A DNA stretch of 64,000 bases from Bradyrhizobium sp. dw_78 (GCF_018449525.1 NZ_JAAVUS010000003.1:372001-436000), one strand, 5' to 3'. Positions 25,973-35,184 are shown, numbered from the stretch's first letter. Program-made: numbers and translations. Notes: a model not told the origin generated them from the letters alone.

Positions 25973-26273
25973 TCGATCTCCGGACGAGGCCGTCTTGAGG
26001 CGAGCAACTGTCAAGTTGAATCGATTCGCATGCAGTTGCCGAAAATGCAAGGCAGTGCCCTGCCGCCGAGCACTTCTATTTTCCTATCTAGCTTTATAAT
26101 AAAGATATATCGGGAGAACGATCCGGCAAATCCCCATGCTGGTTTTAGGCGGGTGCCCGCTGTAAAAGGACGGGCGTCCCCTTGGGTCGTTCCGGTCAAA
26201 CCGGACTGTCGAGTCGGCGGGGCACTCCCCCGTTCCTGCAAGGAGCGATATCAGTGACTGGATTGCGTATTTG
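25973..26273. promoter_or_regulatory. MarR-ubiX divergent control region
   Basis: AT-rich centre with palindrome CTTTATAATAAAG (26092-26104) containing TATAAT (26095-26100), then a TCCGGT-CAA-ACCGGA hairpin (26191-26205) in the ubiX leader and AAGGAG (26240-26245) serving a six-codon mini-ORF. The MarR promoter lies on the other strand of the same AT-rich stretch. Confidence 0.6.
26092..26104. promoter_or_regulatory. Probable MarR operator over the ubiX -10 box
   Basis: CTTTAT-A-ATAAAG is a perfect 13-bp palindrome that contains TATAAT. Its size and its overlap with the promoter suit a MarR dimer acting as repressor of both divergent genes. The -35 region is poor, so promoter strength is uncertain. 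Confidence 0.55.
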
Positions 26274-26274
26274 A
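26254..26274 (+). CDS. Six-codon leader ORF coupled to ubiX
   Basis: GTG ACT GGA TTG CGT ATT TGA encodes VTGLRI. AAGGAG ends 8 bp before the GTG, the best ribosome site in the region, while the ubiX ATG itself has none. The stop and the ubiX start overlap as TGATG (26272-26276), a classic re-initiation arrangement. It may be a translational relay or a leader peptide; it could also be chance. Confidence 0.35.
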   Translation: MTGLRI

Positions 26275-26873
26275 TGAGCACATCGCCACAACGATTGATC
26301 GTTGGGATCACCGGAGCCTCCGGCGCAATTTATGGCGTTCGGCTCCTGGAGTTGTTGAAGCCAACTCCGGTTGAAACCCATCTTGTCGTGAGCCGGTCCG
26401 CACGGGTTTCGCTGGCGCAGGAATCCGATGTGAAGCTGAGTGACGTGATCGCGCTGGCGGATGTCGTCCACCAAGTGGACAACATCGGGGCTTCGATTTC
26501 TAGCGGATCGTTCAAGACGCTCGGGATGGTCGTTGCGCCATGTTCGATCCGCAGTCTTTCGGAGATCGCAACCGGCGTAACCTCATCCTTGCTGACGCGG
26601 GCTGCCGACGTTGTCCTGAAAGAGCATCGCCGCCTCGTTTTGATGGTTCGGGAGACCCCGCTTCATCTCGGGCATTTGCGTGCGATGACCGCGGTGGCTG
26701 AAATGGGAGGCATCATCTATCCTCCGGTGCCGGCGTTTTATGCGCGCCCCGAAAGTCTTGATCAGATGGTCGATCATACGTTGGGGCGCGTGCTTGACCT
26801 GTTCGATATCCCGAACGACGCCGTCAGCCGGTGGTCGGGATTGAACTCCGGAGCGGGTAAGGATCAGTCCTAA
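26274..26873 (+). CDS. ubiX: UbiX family flavin prenyltransferase
   Basis: 199 aa; makes prenylated FMN from dimethylallyl phosphate and FMN, the cofactor needed by UbiD decarboxylases. The N-terminal flavin site is GITGASGAIYG (11-21), followed by RLVLMVRETPLHLGHL and a C-terminal VDHTLGRVLDLFDI. TTG 26271 is an alternative start one codon earlier. With a UbiD family gene 340 bp downstream it is most likely a dedicated catabolic cofactor supplier and not the ubiquinone-pathway copy. Confidence 0.93.
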   Translation: MSTSPQRLIVGITGASGAIYGVRLLELLKPTPVETHLVVSRSARVSLAQESDVKLSDVIALADVVHQVDNIGASISSGSFKTLGMVVAPCSIRSLSEIATGVTSSLLTRAADVVLKEHRRLVLMVRETPLHLGHLRAMTAVAEMGGIIYPPVPAFYARPESLDQMVDHTLGRVLDLFDIPNDAVSRWSGLNSGAGKDQS

Positions 26874-27215
26874 GAGTTCCTCGCGGAACAATTGCCGGAA
26901 AAAACATCAGCGCTGAATCCGATCACCTGCGAGGATGTCCGCAATCGTGCTGTCTGCGGGGCCGTGCCTTGGAAAGGCGCCTTGATTCGAGGCCGATGCG
27001 CCTCCGCTGCTCATGGATGAGACCGTTGGCGTCCTGCGGAGGGGGGGCGATGAGTGATCCGAGCGCCCATATTTTGCCCTTGGTCTGCTTGCGAAGCAGG
27101 CTTGACTACCTTTGTGGCATAGCTATCGTATTTTTATATTGAGGGACAGGGCCGGCGTTTGTCGGCTTGTCCGTCGGTTGGCTTACTTCGCGGTGAATTG
27201 GGAGATACGAACTGG
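26874..27215. other. Gap between ubiX and the UbiD gene
   Basis: 342 bp without a credible ORF. A CTGCTT-GCG-AAGCAG hairpin (27085-27099) is followed by a possible promoter, TTGACT (27102-27107), 16 bp, TATCGT (27124-27129), giving a transcript about 80 nt ahead of the UbiD gene. The decarboxylase may therefore have its own promoter. Confidence 0.4.
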
Positions 27216-28676
27216 ATGCCGGTGTCAGATATTCTCGACACGCGATTTCGCTCCGCGTTGTTGCGGTTGGCGCAGAAGGATCGCGTGTTGACATACGATC
27301 GGGCCGCCGCTGTTGCGGGGCGGGCGCCTGCAAACGAGCCGGCTGATCCGCATCTCGAAGTCGCCGCGATTCTGAAAAAGCTGGATGGTCGTCAGGCGCT
27401 GCTGTTTCCGTCGGTGATCGGATACGAAACCCCGGTCATCGGCAATTTGCTCAGTTCGAGGGAAAATTGCGAGGCGGCTTTCGGCCTCGACTTCAACGGC
27501 ATTCGTGGTGTGGTTCAGCGCGCGATGGGGTCGCCGATCCCGCCGAAAGTCGTGACGGATGCTCCCGTTCATGAAGTCGTGATGACCTCCGGCTTCGACA
27601 TCCGCAAGATCCTGCCTGCGTTGTTCCATGCGCCGGGAGATGCCGGCCGATACGTCACCGCCGGAATCGTCGTCGTCAAGGATCCCGTCACCGGCATCTA
27701 CAACGCGTCGTATCACCGGTTGCAACTGCTGGGACCGGACCGGGTCGCCATCAAACTCGATTTCGGGCGTCATCTGCGTCTCGCCTTCGAGCGTGCTAAA
27801 GCGCGGGGCGAGGCGTTGCCGGTCGCGGTCTGCATCGGTACCGATCTGGCGCTGCATTTCACGGCGGCGACGATGGGTTCGCAGATGCCGGAAACCGCGG
27901 ACGAACTCGCTGTCGCCGGTGGTCTTGCCGGACAGGCGCTGACGGTCGTCAAGGCCGTGTCGCAGGATCTTCTGGTGCCGGCGGAGAGCGAATTCGTTCT
28001 CGAAGGAAAAATCCTCGTCGATCAGGTCGCGCCGGAAGGTCCGTTCGGCGAGTTCATCGGCTTCGCGGCGCCTGCTGCCGACGCGCCGGTGCTTCAATTC
28101 ACTGCCGTCACGCAGCGCAAGCGCCCGATCTATCATGTGATCAACGGCTTCGGACGCGAGACCATTATTCTGCGCAAATATGTCCTTGAGGCCAGCCTGC
28201 TCAAGGTTCTGCAGTCGGCGGTCCCGATCGTGACCGACGTGGAGATGACATCCGGCGGGCTGCATCGCTTCCATGCCGTGATCCAGGTCAAGAAGCAGAC
28301 ACGCCAGCACAATGGTTTGCAGCGAAATGCGATGATGGCTGCATTCGGCGCCCTGAAGGATCTGGATCTCATCACGATGGTCGATCACGACATTGATATT
28401 CGTGACCCGATCGATGTCGAATACGCGATTGCGACGCGGATGGAGGCTTCGTCCGATCTCATTCTCATTCCGGGGGCGAGAGGGCACGAATATGTGCGCG
28501 TCAGCAAGGATGGGATTCGCACCAAGCTGGGCATCGACGCCACCGTGCCGTTTGAAGACCAGGCAAAATTCCGCCGTGTCGAGTTCGCCGAGACGAACGT
28601 CGATGCCGAAACGTTTACTTCGGGGCGGGCGGCTGCGCTGCGCGCGCTGGATGTTGCGGGAATAGATCTTGCATGA
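27216..28676 (+). CDS. UbiD family prenyl-FMN-dependent decarboxylase
   Basis: 486 aa, usual UbiD length. It would (de)carboxylate an aromatic or alpha,beta-unsaturated acid using prenyl-FMN. Family marks: TAGIVVVKDP, ASYHRLQLLGPDR, EGPFGEFIGF (with the conserved Glu), and GRETIILRKY. ATG 27216 is chosen; GGGAG lies 12 bp upstream and the extra upstream codons have no support. Substrate unknown; the neighbouring carboxylate importer (TctCBA) suggests an imported aromatic acid. Confidence 0.9.
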   Translation: MPVSDILDTRFRSALLRLAQKDRVLTYDRAAAVAGRAPANEPADPHLEVAAILKKLDGRQALLFPSVIGYETPVIGNLLSSRENCEAAFGLDFNGIRGVVQRAMGSPIPPKVVTDAPVHEVVMTSGFDIRKILPALFHAPGDAGRYVTAGIVVVKDPVTGIYNASYHRLQLLGPDRVAIKLDFGRHLRLAFERAKARGEALPVAVCIGTDLALHFTAATMGSQMPETADELAVAGGLAGQALTVVKAVSQDLLVPAESEFVLEGKILVDQVAPEGPFGEFIGFAAPAADAPVLQFTAVTQRKRPIYHVINGFGRETIILRKYVLEASLLKVLQSAVPIVTDVEMTSGGLHRFHAVIQVKKQTRQHNGLQRNAMMAAFGALKDLDLITMVDHDIDIRDPIDVEYAIATRMEASSDLILIPGARGHEYVRVSKDGIRTKLGIDATVPFEDQAKFRRVEFAETNVDAETFTSGRAAALRALDVAGIDLA

Positions 28677-28780
28677 CGTTTCGCGTGTGGCTGTTTCAAG
28701 CGTAAACAGCCCTCTGTGGGTGTGGACGTGGGGCGATGCAGCCGGCGGGCTGTCTTGTTCGGTACTGGAAGGATCGCGGA

Positions 28781-29746
28781 ATGAAGAGACTTGTCGTAGC
28801 CGCCTTTTCATTATGGGTGGCCATGGGTTTCACCGTGGCGTCGGCGGAAGAATGGCCGACGAAAACGATCCGGCTTGTCGTGCCCTATGCGCCGGGCGGC
28901 TACACCGACGCCGTGGCGCGGATTACCGCGAACTATCTTGAAAAGGCGCTTGGCCAGACCGTGATCGTCGATAACCGCGCGGGCGGCGGCGGCATTGTCG
29001 GCACCGACCTCATTGCGAAATTGCCGGGCGACGGTTACTCGCTTTGTGTTTGCAGCGTGGGCGCGATCTCGATTTCCCCGGTGGCGCAGGGCGTTCAATA
29101 TGACCCGCTGAAAGATTTCAAGCCGATCAGCATCGTCAGCACCATTCCGCAGACCGTGATCGTGAATCCGTCGCTTCCGATAAAATCGATCCAGGATCTG
29201 GTGAGCTACGCCAAGGATCATCCGGGCCAGTTGAATTTTGGATCGAGCGGCGCGGGCGGCCTGATGTATTTCTCGGTAGCGCTGTTCCAGGCGCGCACCG
29301 GCACCAAGATGACGCATGTTCCTTTCAAGGGCGGCTCGCCGGCCACGGCTGCCGTGGTTTCCGGCGAGGTCAATCTGGCGTTCACGAACATGACAGATGC
29401 GCTGCCTCAGATGGAGGCCAACACGGTTCGCGCCTTGGCCGTGACGTCGACGCAACGAAGCGAGTTCGCGCCGCAGCTTCCCACCATCGCCGAGACGGTC
29501 CTGCCGGGTTATAGCGCGGAATCCTGGAACGGTATTCTGGCGCCCGCCAGCACGCCGGACGCCATCATCGACAAGCTCTCCGGTGTCTTCAAGAAGATGG
29601 CGGCTGATCCCGACGTGCAGAAGAGCATGGCGATCGCGGGTGCCTCGACGGTTTTCACGACGCCGGCGGAATACAGAAGCAGGATAGCCCAGGAACTGGA
29701 GCAGTGGAGAAGCCTGCTCAAGGAAATAGCGGACAAGAAGACCTGA
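28781..29746 (+). CDS. TctC/Bug family periplasmic binding protein
   Basis: 321-aa exported solute receptor of the tripartite tricarboxylate transporter family. The signal peptide ends at VASA (about residue 23), then EEWPTKTIRLVVPYAPGG, the diagnostic Bug start, and VDNRAGGGGIVGTD and GGLMYFS. AAGGA lies about 8 bp ahead of ATG 28781. It delivers a carboxylate to TctBA encoded next. Confidence 0.93.
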   Translation: MKRLVVAAFSLWVAMGFTVASAEEWPTKTIRLVVPYAPGGYTDAVARITANYLEKALGQTVIVDNRAGGGGIVGTDLIAKLPGDGYSLCVCSVGAISISPVAQGVQYDPLKDFKPISIVSTIPQTVIVNPSLPIKSIQDLVSYAKDHPGQLNFGSSGAGGLMYFSVALFQARTGTKMTHVPFKGGSPATAAVVSGEVNLAFTNMTDALPQMEANTVRALAVTSTQRSEFAPQLPTIAETVLPGYSAESWNGILAPASTPDAIIDKLSGVFKKMAADPDVQKSMAIAGASTVFTTPAEYRSRIAQELEQWRSLLKEIADKKT

Positions 29747-29870
29747 CGGCGGATTCTTGATCCGAAAGCGATGCGCCCGGCGGCGCATCGGGAGTCAAGC
29801 CGGAATACACTCAATCAGGATGCGGCCAGCCGGAGATTGCTTCGGATGGCGGTTGCGACGGGACGAATTC

Positions 29871-30320
29871 ATGAAACCTATCACGCGGTTTGGAAACATC
29901 GACTTCCTTTCCGGATTGCTGCTGGCCGCGATCGCGATCATCGCGCTGTGTTACATCCGCACATTGACAGTCGGAACCGTCCTGGAGATGGGCCCCGGTT
30001 ACTTTCCTCTCGGCCTTGCGCTTGTTCTTCTTGGTCTCGGACTGTGCCTTCTGGTGAAGGGGCTGTTCGTCGATGCGCCGCCCGTCGGTGAATTCCATCT
30101 GAGGCCGCTGTTTTTCATCCTGCTGTCGTTCGCCGCGTTCGGACTCCTGATTGAGCGTGCGGGGATCATGGTGGCAATCCTGGCGCAGGTGGCCGTCGCG
30201 CATTTTGCTTCCCGGGAAACGACCGTTCTTCAAAGCGTGTTGACCGGTATCGGCTGCGCTGTGGTCTCCGCAGTGGTGTTTGTGCTGATTCTCCAGATTC
30301 CGGTGAGCATCCTGCCATGA
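29871..30320 (+). CDS. TctB family small transporter subunit
   Basis: 149-aa membrane protein with four predicted spans, the small subunit of the tripartite tricarboxylate transporter. The start MKPITRFGNIDFLSG at 29871 fits the family (NxDFxSG motif); upstream codons are not family-like. Overlaps tctA by four bases (ATGA), so the two membrane subunits are coupled. Confidence 0.9.
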   Translation: MKPITRFGNIDFLSGLLLAAIAIIALCYIRTLTVGTVLEMGPGYFPLGLALVLLGLGLCLLVKGLFVDAPPVGEFHLRPLFFILLSFAAFGLLIERAGIMVAILAQVAVAHFASRETTVLQSVLTGIGCAVVSAVVFVLILQIPVSILP

Positions 30321-31819
30321 TGAGTGTTTTCGGGTTACTCGGGCATGGCTTCGCCGTTGCCGCGACGCCGACAAATCTTTTCTTCTGTCTCGTCGGCGCC
30401 GTTTGCGGAACGCTGATCGGGGTGTTGCCGGGGCTGGGCCCGGTTGCCACCATCTCGCTGCTGCTGCCGGCGACGTTCGCGCTCGATCCGACCGCCGCGA
30501 TCATCATGCTGTCCGGCATCTATTACGGCGCGCAATATGGAGGATCGACCACCGCAATCCTCGTCAACATTCCCGGCGAGTCGACCTCGGTCGTGACCGC
30601 CATCGACGGTTACAAGATGGCGCAGCAGGGCCGCGCCGGCGAGGCGCTGGCGATTGCGGCGATCGGTTCGTTCATCGCGGGCTGTTTCGGCACGGTGGTG
30701 ATCGCTCTTCTGGGGCCGCCGCTGGCGCTTATGACCCAGCGATTCGCCTCGCCGGATTATTTCTCGCTGATGGTGCTGGGGCTGGTTTCCGCCGTCGTCC
30801 TGGCTAACGGGTCTGTGTTTCGCGCCATTTCCATGATTTTCCTCGGACTGCTGCTTGGCATGGTCGGGATGGATATCAACACCGGCGAAGCCCGCATGAC
30901 GTTCGGCTTCGTGGAACTGTCCGATGGCATCGACTTCGTTGCCCTGGTGATGGGCCTGTTCGGCGTGGCCGAGGTCATCTCCAACCTCGAGGATGTTTCG
31001 GTCCGGATCGTCAATCACACGCGGGTCGGTAGCATCTGGCCTTCGTTCCGGGTCCTGAAAGGCGCGTGGGGCGCGGTGATGCGGGGGACCCTGTTGGGAA
31101 CGGTTTTCGGCATTCTTCCGGGCGGCGGCGCGACCATGGCGTCGTTTTCGGCTTACGCGCTCGAAAAACGCATCGCGAAAGATCCCTCGCGCTTCGGCAA
31201 GGGCGCGATTGAAGGGGTGGCCGGTCCGGAATCGGCCAACAACGCCGCCGCGCAGACCTCGTTCGTGCCGCTGCTGACCATGGGAATTCCGACCAGCGCG
31301 ACCATGGCCTTGATGGTGGGCGCCTTGACGTTGCACGGCATCGCGCCGGGACCCATGATCATTTCGCGGCAGCCTGACCTGTTCTGGGGTTTGATCGCGA
31401 GCATGTTCTTGGGCAATGTGATGCTCGTGATCATCAATCTTCCGATGATCGGCATCTGGGTTCGGCTGCTCGCCGTGCCCTACCGCGTGCTCTATCTTAT
31501 CATTTGCGTGGTTTGCGCGATCGGTGTGTACTCGGTCAACAATTCCAGCTTCGACGTCTATCTGACGATCGGCTTCACGCTGTTGGGATATGTCCTGCGC
31601 AAGCTCCACGCGGAACCGGCCCCGCTGTTGATGGGATTCGTGCTCGGACCGATGGTAGAGGAGAATTTTCGCCGCAGCCTGATTACGTCGCACGGAGACC
31701 CGATGATCTTCCTGCAACGGCCGATCAGTTTTGCGCTGCTGTTGCTCAGCGTGGCGCTGCTGATTTCGATGGTGATGCCTTCGATCAGCCGCCGGCGGGA
31801 AGAAGTCTTTCAGGAATGA
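30317..31819 (+). CDS. TctA family large transporter subunit
   Basis: 500 aa with about eleven to twelve spans; the transport channel. The conserved loops GVLPGLGPVATISLLLP and GILPGGGATMASFSAYALEK, plus YGAQYGGSTTAILVNIPGE and TMGIPTSATMALMVGAL, are textbook TctA. It completes the tctC-tctB-tctA importer. The ThDP enzyme gene begins about 50 bp later, probably in the same transcript. Confidence 0.95.
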   Translation: MMSVFGLLGHGFAVAATPTNLFFCLVGAVCGTLIGVLPGLGPVATISLLLPATFALDPTAAIIMLSGIYYGAQYGGSTTAILVNIPGESTSVVTAIDGYKMAQQGRAGEALAIAAIGSFIAGCFGTVVIALLGPPLALMTQRFASPDYFSLMVLGLVSAVVLANGSVFRAISMIFLGLLLGMVGMDINTGEARMTFGFVELSDGIDFVALVMGLFGVAEVISNLEDVSVRIVNHTRVGSIWPSFRVLKGAWGAVMRGTLLGTVFGILPGGGATMASFSAYALEKRIAKDPSRFGKGAIEGVAGPESANNAAAQTSFVPLLTMGIPTSATMALMVGALTLHGIAPGPMIISRQPDLFWGLIASMFLGNVMLVIINLPMIGIWVRLLAVPYRVLYLIICVVCAIGVYSVNNSSFDVYLTIGFTLLGYVLRKLHAEPAPLLMGFVLGPMVEENFRRSLITSHGDPMIFLQRPISFALLLLSVALLISMVMPSISRRREEVFQE

Positions 31820-31868
31820 TGGTCATAACGCGCGCCCGATGCCGGGCGCTGGATGGGAGTTTCAGGCT

Positions 31869-33545
31869 GTGAACATTCACGATCCGGTTAAACCTGCGGT
31901 GTCGAGCGTCCGTGAGCGGAACGGCGGCGAAATTCTCGTCTCCGCGCTGCGGCTGAACGGGATCGACACGATGTTCGGGGTGCCCGGCGAGAGCGCGTTG
32001 CCGGTCTTCGACGCGGTCCATGACGCCGATGCGAAGGTCCGCTTTATCGTCTGCCGTCACGAAGCGACGGCATCGCATATGGCCGAAGCCGACGGCAAGA
32101 TCTCTGGCAGGCCCGGAGTCTGCATCGTGAGCCGCGGGCCGGGCGCCATGCACGCGATGGTCGGGATGCATACAGCCTATCAGGATTCGACGCCGATGCT
32201 GTTGATCATCGGCCAAGTGCCGCGCCTGCACCGGGGGCGCGAAGCCTTTCAGGAAATGAACTATACGCGCACCTTCGACGATATGACGAAATGGGTGGCC
32301 GAGATCGAATCCCCGGATTTGATCCCGGAATATGTCAACCGTGCCGTTCAGATCGCCATGCAGGGACGGCCGGGGCCGGTCGTGCTGTCGATTCCCGAAG
32401 ATGTGCTCAGCGCGACCAGCGGCGTCGCGGACGCGGCGCCGGCCTGCGTCGTCCATGCGGGACCGTCCGACGCCCAGATGCAGCAGGTCAAGGCGCTGCT
32501 GCAACAGGCCCAGCGCCCGCTGATCATCGTCGGCAATCTGGGCTGGACGCCGGAGGCGATCGAGAAGTTCGAGTCGTTCGTCGCTCGCAACGACATTCCG
32601 GTGGTCGCGGGCTTCCGTTCCCAGGACATCCTGAACAACGACAGCGAGCAATATATCGGGGATCTCAGCCTTGGCTGCAGCCGTGTACTGATGGCGCGCG
32701 TGAAGGCGGCGGACTGTCTGCTGGTCATCGGCGACCGTCTCGGCGACATCACCACCGGGCATTATTCGCTGCTGGATGTGCCTACGCCGAAGCAGACGCT
32801 GATTCATGTGTTTCCCGGTCCCGAGGAACTGGGGCGGGTCTATATTCCGACGCTCGGCATCCAGGCCAATGCATCGCTCTTTGTCGATGCGCTTGCAAAG
32901 CTTGAGCCTTTGAAATCGGATGCCTGGGCCGGGTGGCGCGCCGATACGCGGCGCGACTATGCTGCCTATCAGCAGACGAAGTCCGACGTCATCGGATTCG
33001 ATCTGGCACAGGTCATCGTCTATCTGCGCGAGCACCTGCCGGAAGATGCCGTCATCACCAACGGCGCGGGCAATTATACGGTCTGGCTTCACCGGTTTTA
33101 CCGGTACCGGAAGCCGAAAACGCAACTGGCGCCGAAGTCGGGTTCGATGGGGTATGGCTTTCCGGCCGCGATTGCGGCGCAACTGCGCTTTCCGAAGCGG
33201 ACGGTGGTCTGCCTGGCCGGAGACGGCTGCTTCATGATGGCCTCGCAGGAATTCGCGACCGCCGTTCAACAGGGACTTCCGATCGTCGTCATTGTCGTCA
33301 ATAACGGGATGTACGGCTCGATCCGGATGCATCAGGAGAACAATTTTCCCGGCCGGTCCAGCGGGACCCATCTGTTCAATCCGGATTTTGCCGCCCTGGC
33401 GCAATGCTACGGCGCGCATGGCGAAGCGATCGACAAGCACGAGGATTTTCCCGCGGCCTTCGAGCGTGCGGTGGCCGCGAAGCGGCCCGCCATTATCGAA
33501 CTGCGCGTCGACAGCAAGCAGCTCACGCCCGACCGGCGTCTTTAG
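31869..33545 (+). CDS. Thiamine diphosphate-dependent enzyme (acetolactate synthase-like)
   Basis: 558 aa of the AHAS/benzoylformate decarboxylase superfamily. Catalytic Glu E65 lies in CRHEATASHMAEA; the ThDP/Mg motif runs from AGDGCFMMA (G451-D452-G453) to VVNNGMYGS. GTG 31869 with GGGAG about 9 bp upstream is preferred to ATG 31839. No small AHAS subunit is present, and the neighbours are transport and UbiX/UbiD genes. That favours a catabolic 2-keto-acid decarboxylase or carboligase over valine/isoleucine synthesis. Substrate not assignable. Confidence 0.85.
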   Translation: MNIHDPVKPAVSSVRERNGGEILVSALRLNGIDTMFGVPGESALPVFDAVHDADAKVRFIVCRHEATASHMAEADGKISGRPGVCIVSRGPGAMHAMVGMHTAYQDSTPMLLIIGQVPRLHRGREAFQEMNYTRTFDDMTKWVAEIESPDLIPEYVNRAVQIAMQGRPGPVVLSIPEDVLSATSGVADAAPACVVHAGPSDAQMQQVKALLQQAQRPLIIVGNLGWTPEAIEKFESFVARNDIPVVAGFRSQDILNNDSEQYIGDLSLGCSRVLMARVKAADCLLVIGDRLGDITTGHYSLLDVPTPKQTLIHVFPGPEELGRVYIPTLGIQANASLFVDALAKLEPLKSDAWAGWRADTRRDYAAYQQTKSDVIGFDLAQVIVYLREHLPEDAVITNGAGNYTVWLHRFYRYRKPKTQLAPKSGSMGYGFPAAIAAQLRFPKRTVVCLAGDGCFMMASQEFATAVQQGLPIVVIVVNNGMYGSIRMHQENNFPGRSSGTHLFNPDFAALAQCYGAHGEAIDKHEDFPAAFERAVAAKRPAIIELRVDSKQLTPDRRL

Positions 33546-33556
33546 AGTTTTAAACG

Positions 33557-33581
33557 CCGGTTCTGATTGGATCAGAATCGG
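33557..33581. repeat. Dispersed palindrome, module C copy 1
   Basis: CCGGTTCTGAT-TGG-ATCAGAATCGG starts 12 bp after the ThDP gene stop. It belongs to the GGTTCTGATTSAATCAGAACC family with copies at 39613, 53126 and 60919, always downstream of a transcription unit, so it may aid 3' end formation. Confidence 0.75.
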
Positions 33582-33619
33582 CTCTCATATATCGCAGTCT
33601 CACATCATCCGCGGCGAAA

Positions 33620-34795
33620 TCACAGCGCCGCGGACGTGCCGAGAATGGCGGTGGATTGGCTGGATGCCGCGTTTCCGCCGTTGCCGTTGACCAGCGCCGT
33701 GGTGGCGCCGCTGACCTGCCGGGCGCCGCAGATGCCCCGCAGTTGCAGCACGGCCTCGATCATCGCGAACACGCCGTACATGTTCGGCTGAACGCAGGAG
33801 AGGCCGCCGCCATTGGTGTTGACCGGTAACCGGCCTCCCGGACCGATGGTGCCGCCTTCGACAAACGGGCCGCCTTCGCCCTTTGCGCAGAACCCGAGAT
33901 CTTCCAGAAACAGAATCGGATTGATGGTGAAGGCGTCGTAAAGCTGGAGCAGATCGATGTCAGCGGGCTGTAGTCCCGCCATGGCGTAGGCTCTTTGGCC
34001 GGAATCGCGGGCAGGGGTCACCGTCAGGTCGTTCATGCCCGACGCCGTGCGATGCCACGCGGCCGTGCCGTGGCCCAGCACATAGACCGGTTGCTGCGGC
34101 CTGTCTTTGGCGGCGTCCGAACGCATCATCACGAAGGCGCCGGCGCCGTCCGTCACCAGGCAGCAATCGTGGACCGTGAATGGATCCGACACCATCCTGG
34201 CGCCAAGGACGTCCTCGATCGTCAGCGGCGACCGGGCGAAGGCGTCCGGATTCAACTGTGCCCAGCGGCGGGCCGCGACGGCGACCTCGGCCAGATGGCG
34301 GCGCGTCGTTCCGAATTCGTGCATATGCCGCGCGGCGATCAGCGCATAGCCGGACGGTGGATTGAATGGTTCATACGGGGCGTCGAACGGGGCGGGGTCC
34401 AGCAGGTTGCGCGCGGCGGTGCGTTCCTTGCGGCCGAACGCAGCGGTGCGCTGTGTGCTGCCGTAGCACACGAGGACCGCGTTGCAGATACCGGCCGTCA
34501 GCGCCAGCATCGCGGGCTGAAGATGGGCGACGAAGGCCGATCCTCCGATATTGGTGCCTTCGATGAAGCTTGGCCTGATCCCGAGATATTCCACGACGTT
34601 GAGCGGCCACATCGCCGCGCTCAGATTCGCCGTACAGAGTCCGTCGATATCGCTGAAACTGAGGCCCGCATCCTCAACGGCGGCGCGCGCGGCCAGCGCA
34701 AGAATTTCGATTTCGCTGAATCCCGGCGCTTCCCCGCAGCCGGCCAGCCCAACGCCGGCGATCGCGGTCGACCCGCGCAAACGAATATCGCTCAT
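33620..34795 (-). CDS. Thiolase-like (SCP2/Ltp) protein lacking the nucleophilic Cys
   Basis: 391 aa with the thiolase fold, near the lipid-transfer/SCP-x group. At the position of the catalytic Cys (N-x-x-C-S) the sequence reads N82-I-G-G-S, so classical thiolysis is unlikely. Conserved elements are LQLYDAFT (284-289), GGLSCVQPNMYG and the C-terminal LVNGNGG. Pairing with a DUF35 protein recalls Ltp2-ChsH2, a retro-aldolase that cleaves beta-hydroxyacyl-CoA in steroid side-chain breakdown; an aldolase role is an inference. Last gene of a minus-strand operon, overlapping DUF35 by 4 bp. Confidence 0.85.
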   Translation of the reverse strand: MSDIRLRGSTAIAGVGLAGCGEAPGFSEIEILALAARAAVEDAGLSFSDIDGLCTANLSAAMWPLNVVEYLGIRPSFIEGTNIGGSAFVAHLQPAMLALTAGICNAVLVCYGSTQRTAAFGRKERTAARNLLDPAPFDAPYEPFNPPSGYALIAARHMHEFGTTRRHLAEVAVAARRWAQLNPDAFARSPLTIEDVLGARMVSDPFTVHDCCLVTDGAGAFVMMRSDAAKDRPQQPVYVLGHGTAAWHRTASGMNDLTVTPARDSGQRAYAMAGLQPADIDLLQLYDAFTINPILFLEDLGFCAKGEGGPFVEGGTIGPGGRLPVNTNGGGLSCVQPNMYGVFAMIEAVLQLRGICGARQVSGATTALVNGNGGNAASSQSTAILGTSAAL

Positions 34796-35184
34796 GACGT
34801 TTGATCTGCCGGCTTGAAGACGACAAGGCCGCTGCCGTTGTTGGTAACGATTTCCGCCCGAACGCTCATTCCGATCTGGACCTCATGCGGAGAAATGCCG
34901 CGAACGCTGCTCATCATCCGCACGCCTTCGCTGAGATCGATCAGCGAAACATTGTAGTCGCCGCCATGCTCCGGCTTCCGCCTGACAGTCGTCACCGAAT
35001 ACACCGTGCCCCGTCCGGACGGTTCGATCCATTTCAGGATCCGGCCGGAACAATGCGGGCAGATGGTTCGGGGATAGAACACCGCACGGCGACAGTCCGC
35101 GCATTGCTGGATGAAGAACCGGCCCTGATCGAGCGCAGCCTGATACGCGGCTTCCGGGCCGAGCGTTTCCGGTGGCAGTATCAT
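34792..35184 (-). CDS. DUF35/OB-fold acyl-CoA-binding partner protein
   Basis: 130 aa: a zinc ribbon with CADC and CPHC near residues 28-46 followed by an OB-fold (GTVYSVTTV, SLIDLSEGVRMMSS, VRAEIV). DUF35 proteins bind CoA thioesters and form complexes with thiolase-like enzymes. ATG 35184 overlaps the ligase stop and its own stop overlaps the thiolase-like start, so the three are translationally coupled. It is the expected partner of the downstream protein. Confidence 0.9.
   Translation of the reverse strand: MILPPETLGPEAAYQAALDQGRFFIQQCADCRRAVFYPRTICPHCSGRILKWIEPSGRGTVYSVTTVRRKPEHGGDYNVSLIDLSEGVRMMSSVRGISPHEVQIGMSVRAEIVTNNGSGLVVFKPADQTS

Noticed and set aside
27225..28811. 528-codon open frame antisense to the UbiD gene
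   Set aside because: It mirrors a high-GC gene, has Arg/His/Asp-rich composition, no family motif and no ribosome site; the plus-strand gene has clear UbiD motifs.
30335..31717. 460-codon frame antisense to the TctA gene
   Set aside because: Composition is that of a reverse-frame shadow, while the plus strand encodes an unmistakable TctA.
31785..33440. 551-codon frame antisense to the ThDP enzyme
   Set aside because: No motif and no start context; covered by a gene with full ThDP motifs.
31869..33545. Biosynthetic acetolactate synthase large subunit
   Set aside because: No regulatory small subunit adjoins and the gene follows a carboxylate importer, so a catabolic ThDP enzyme is more likely.
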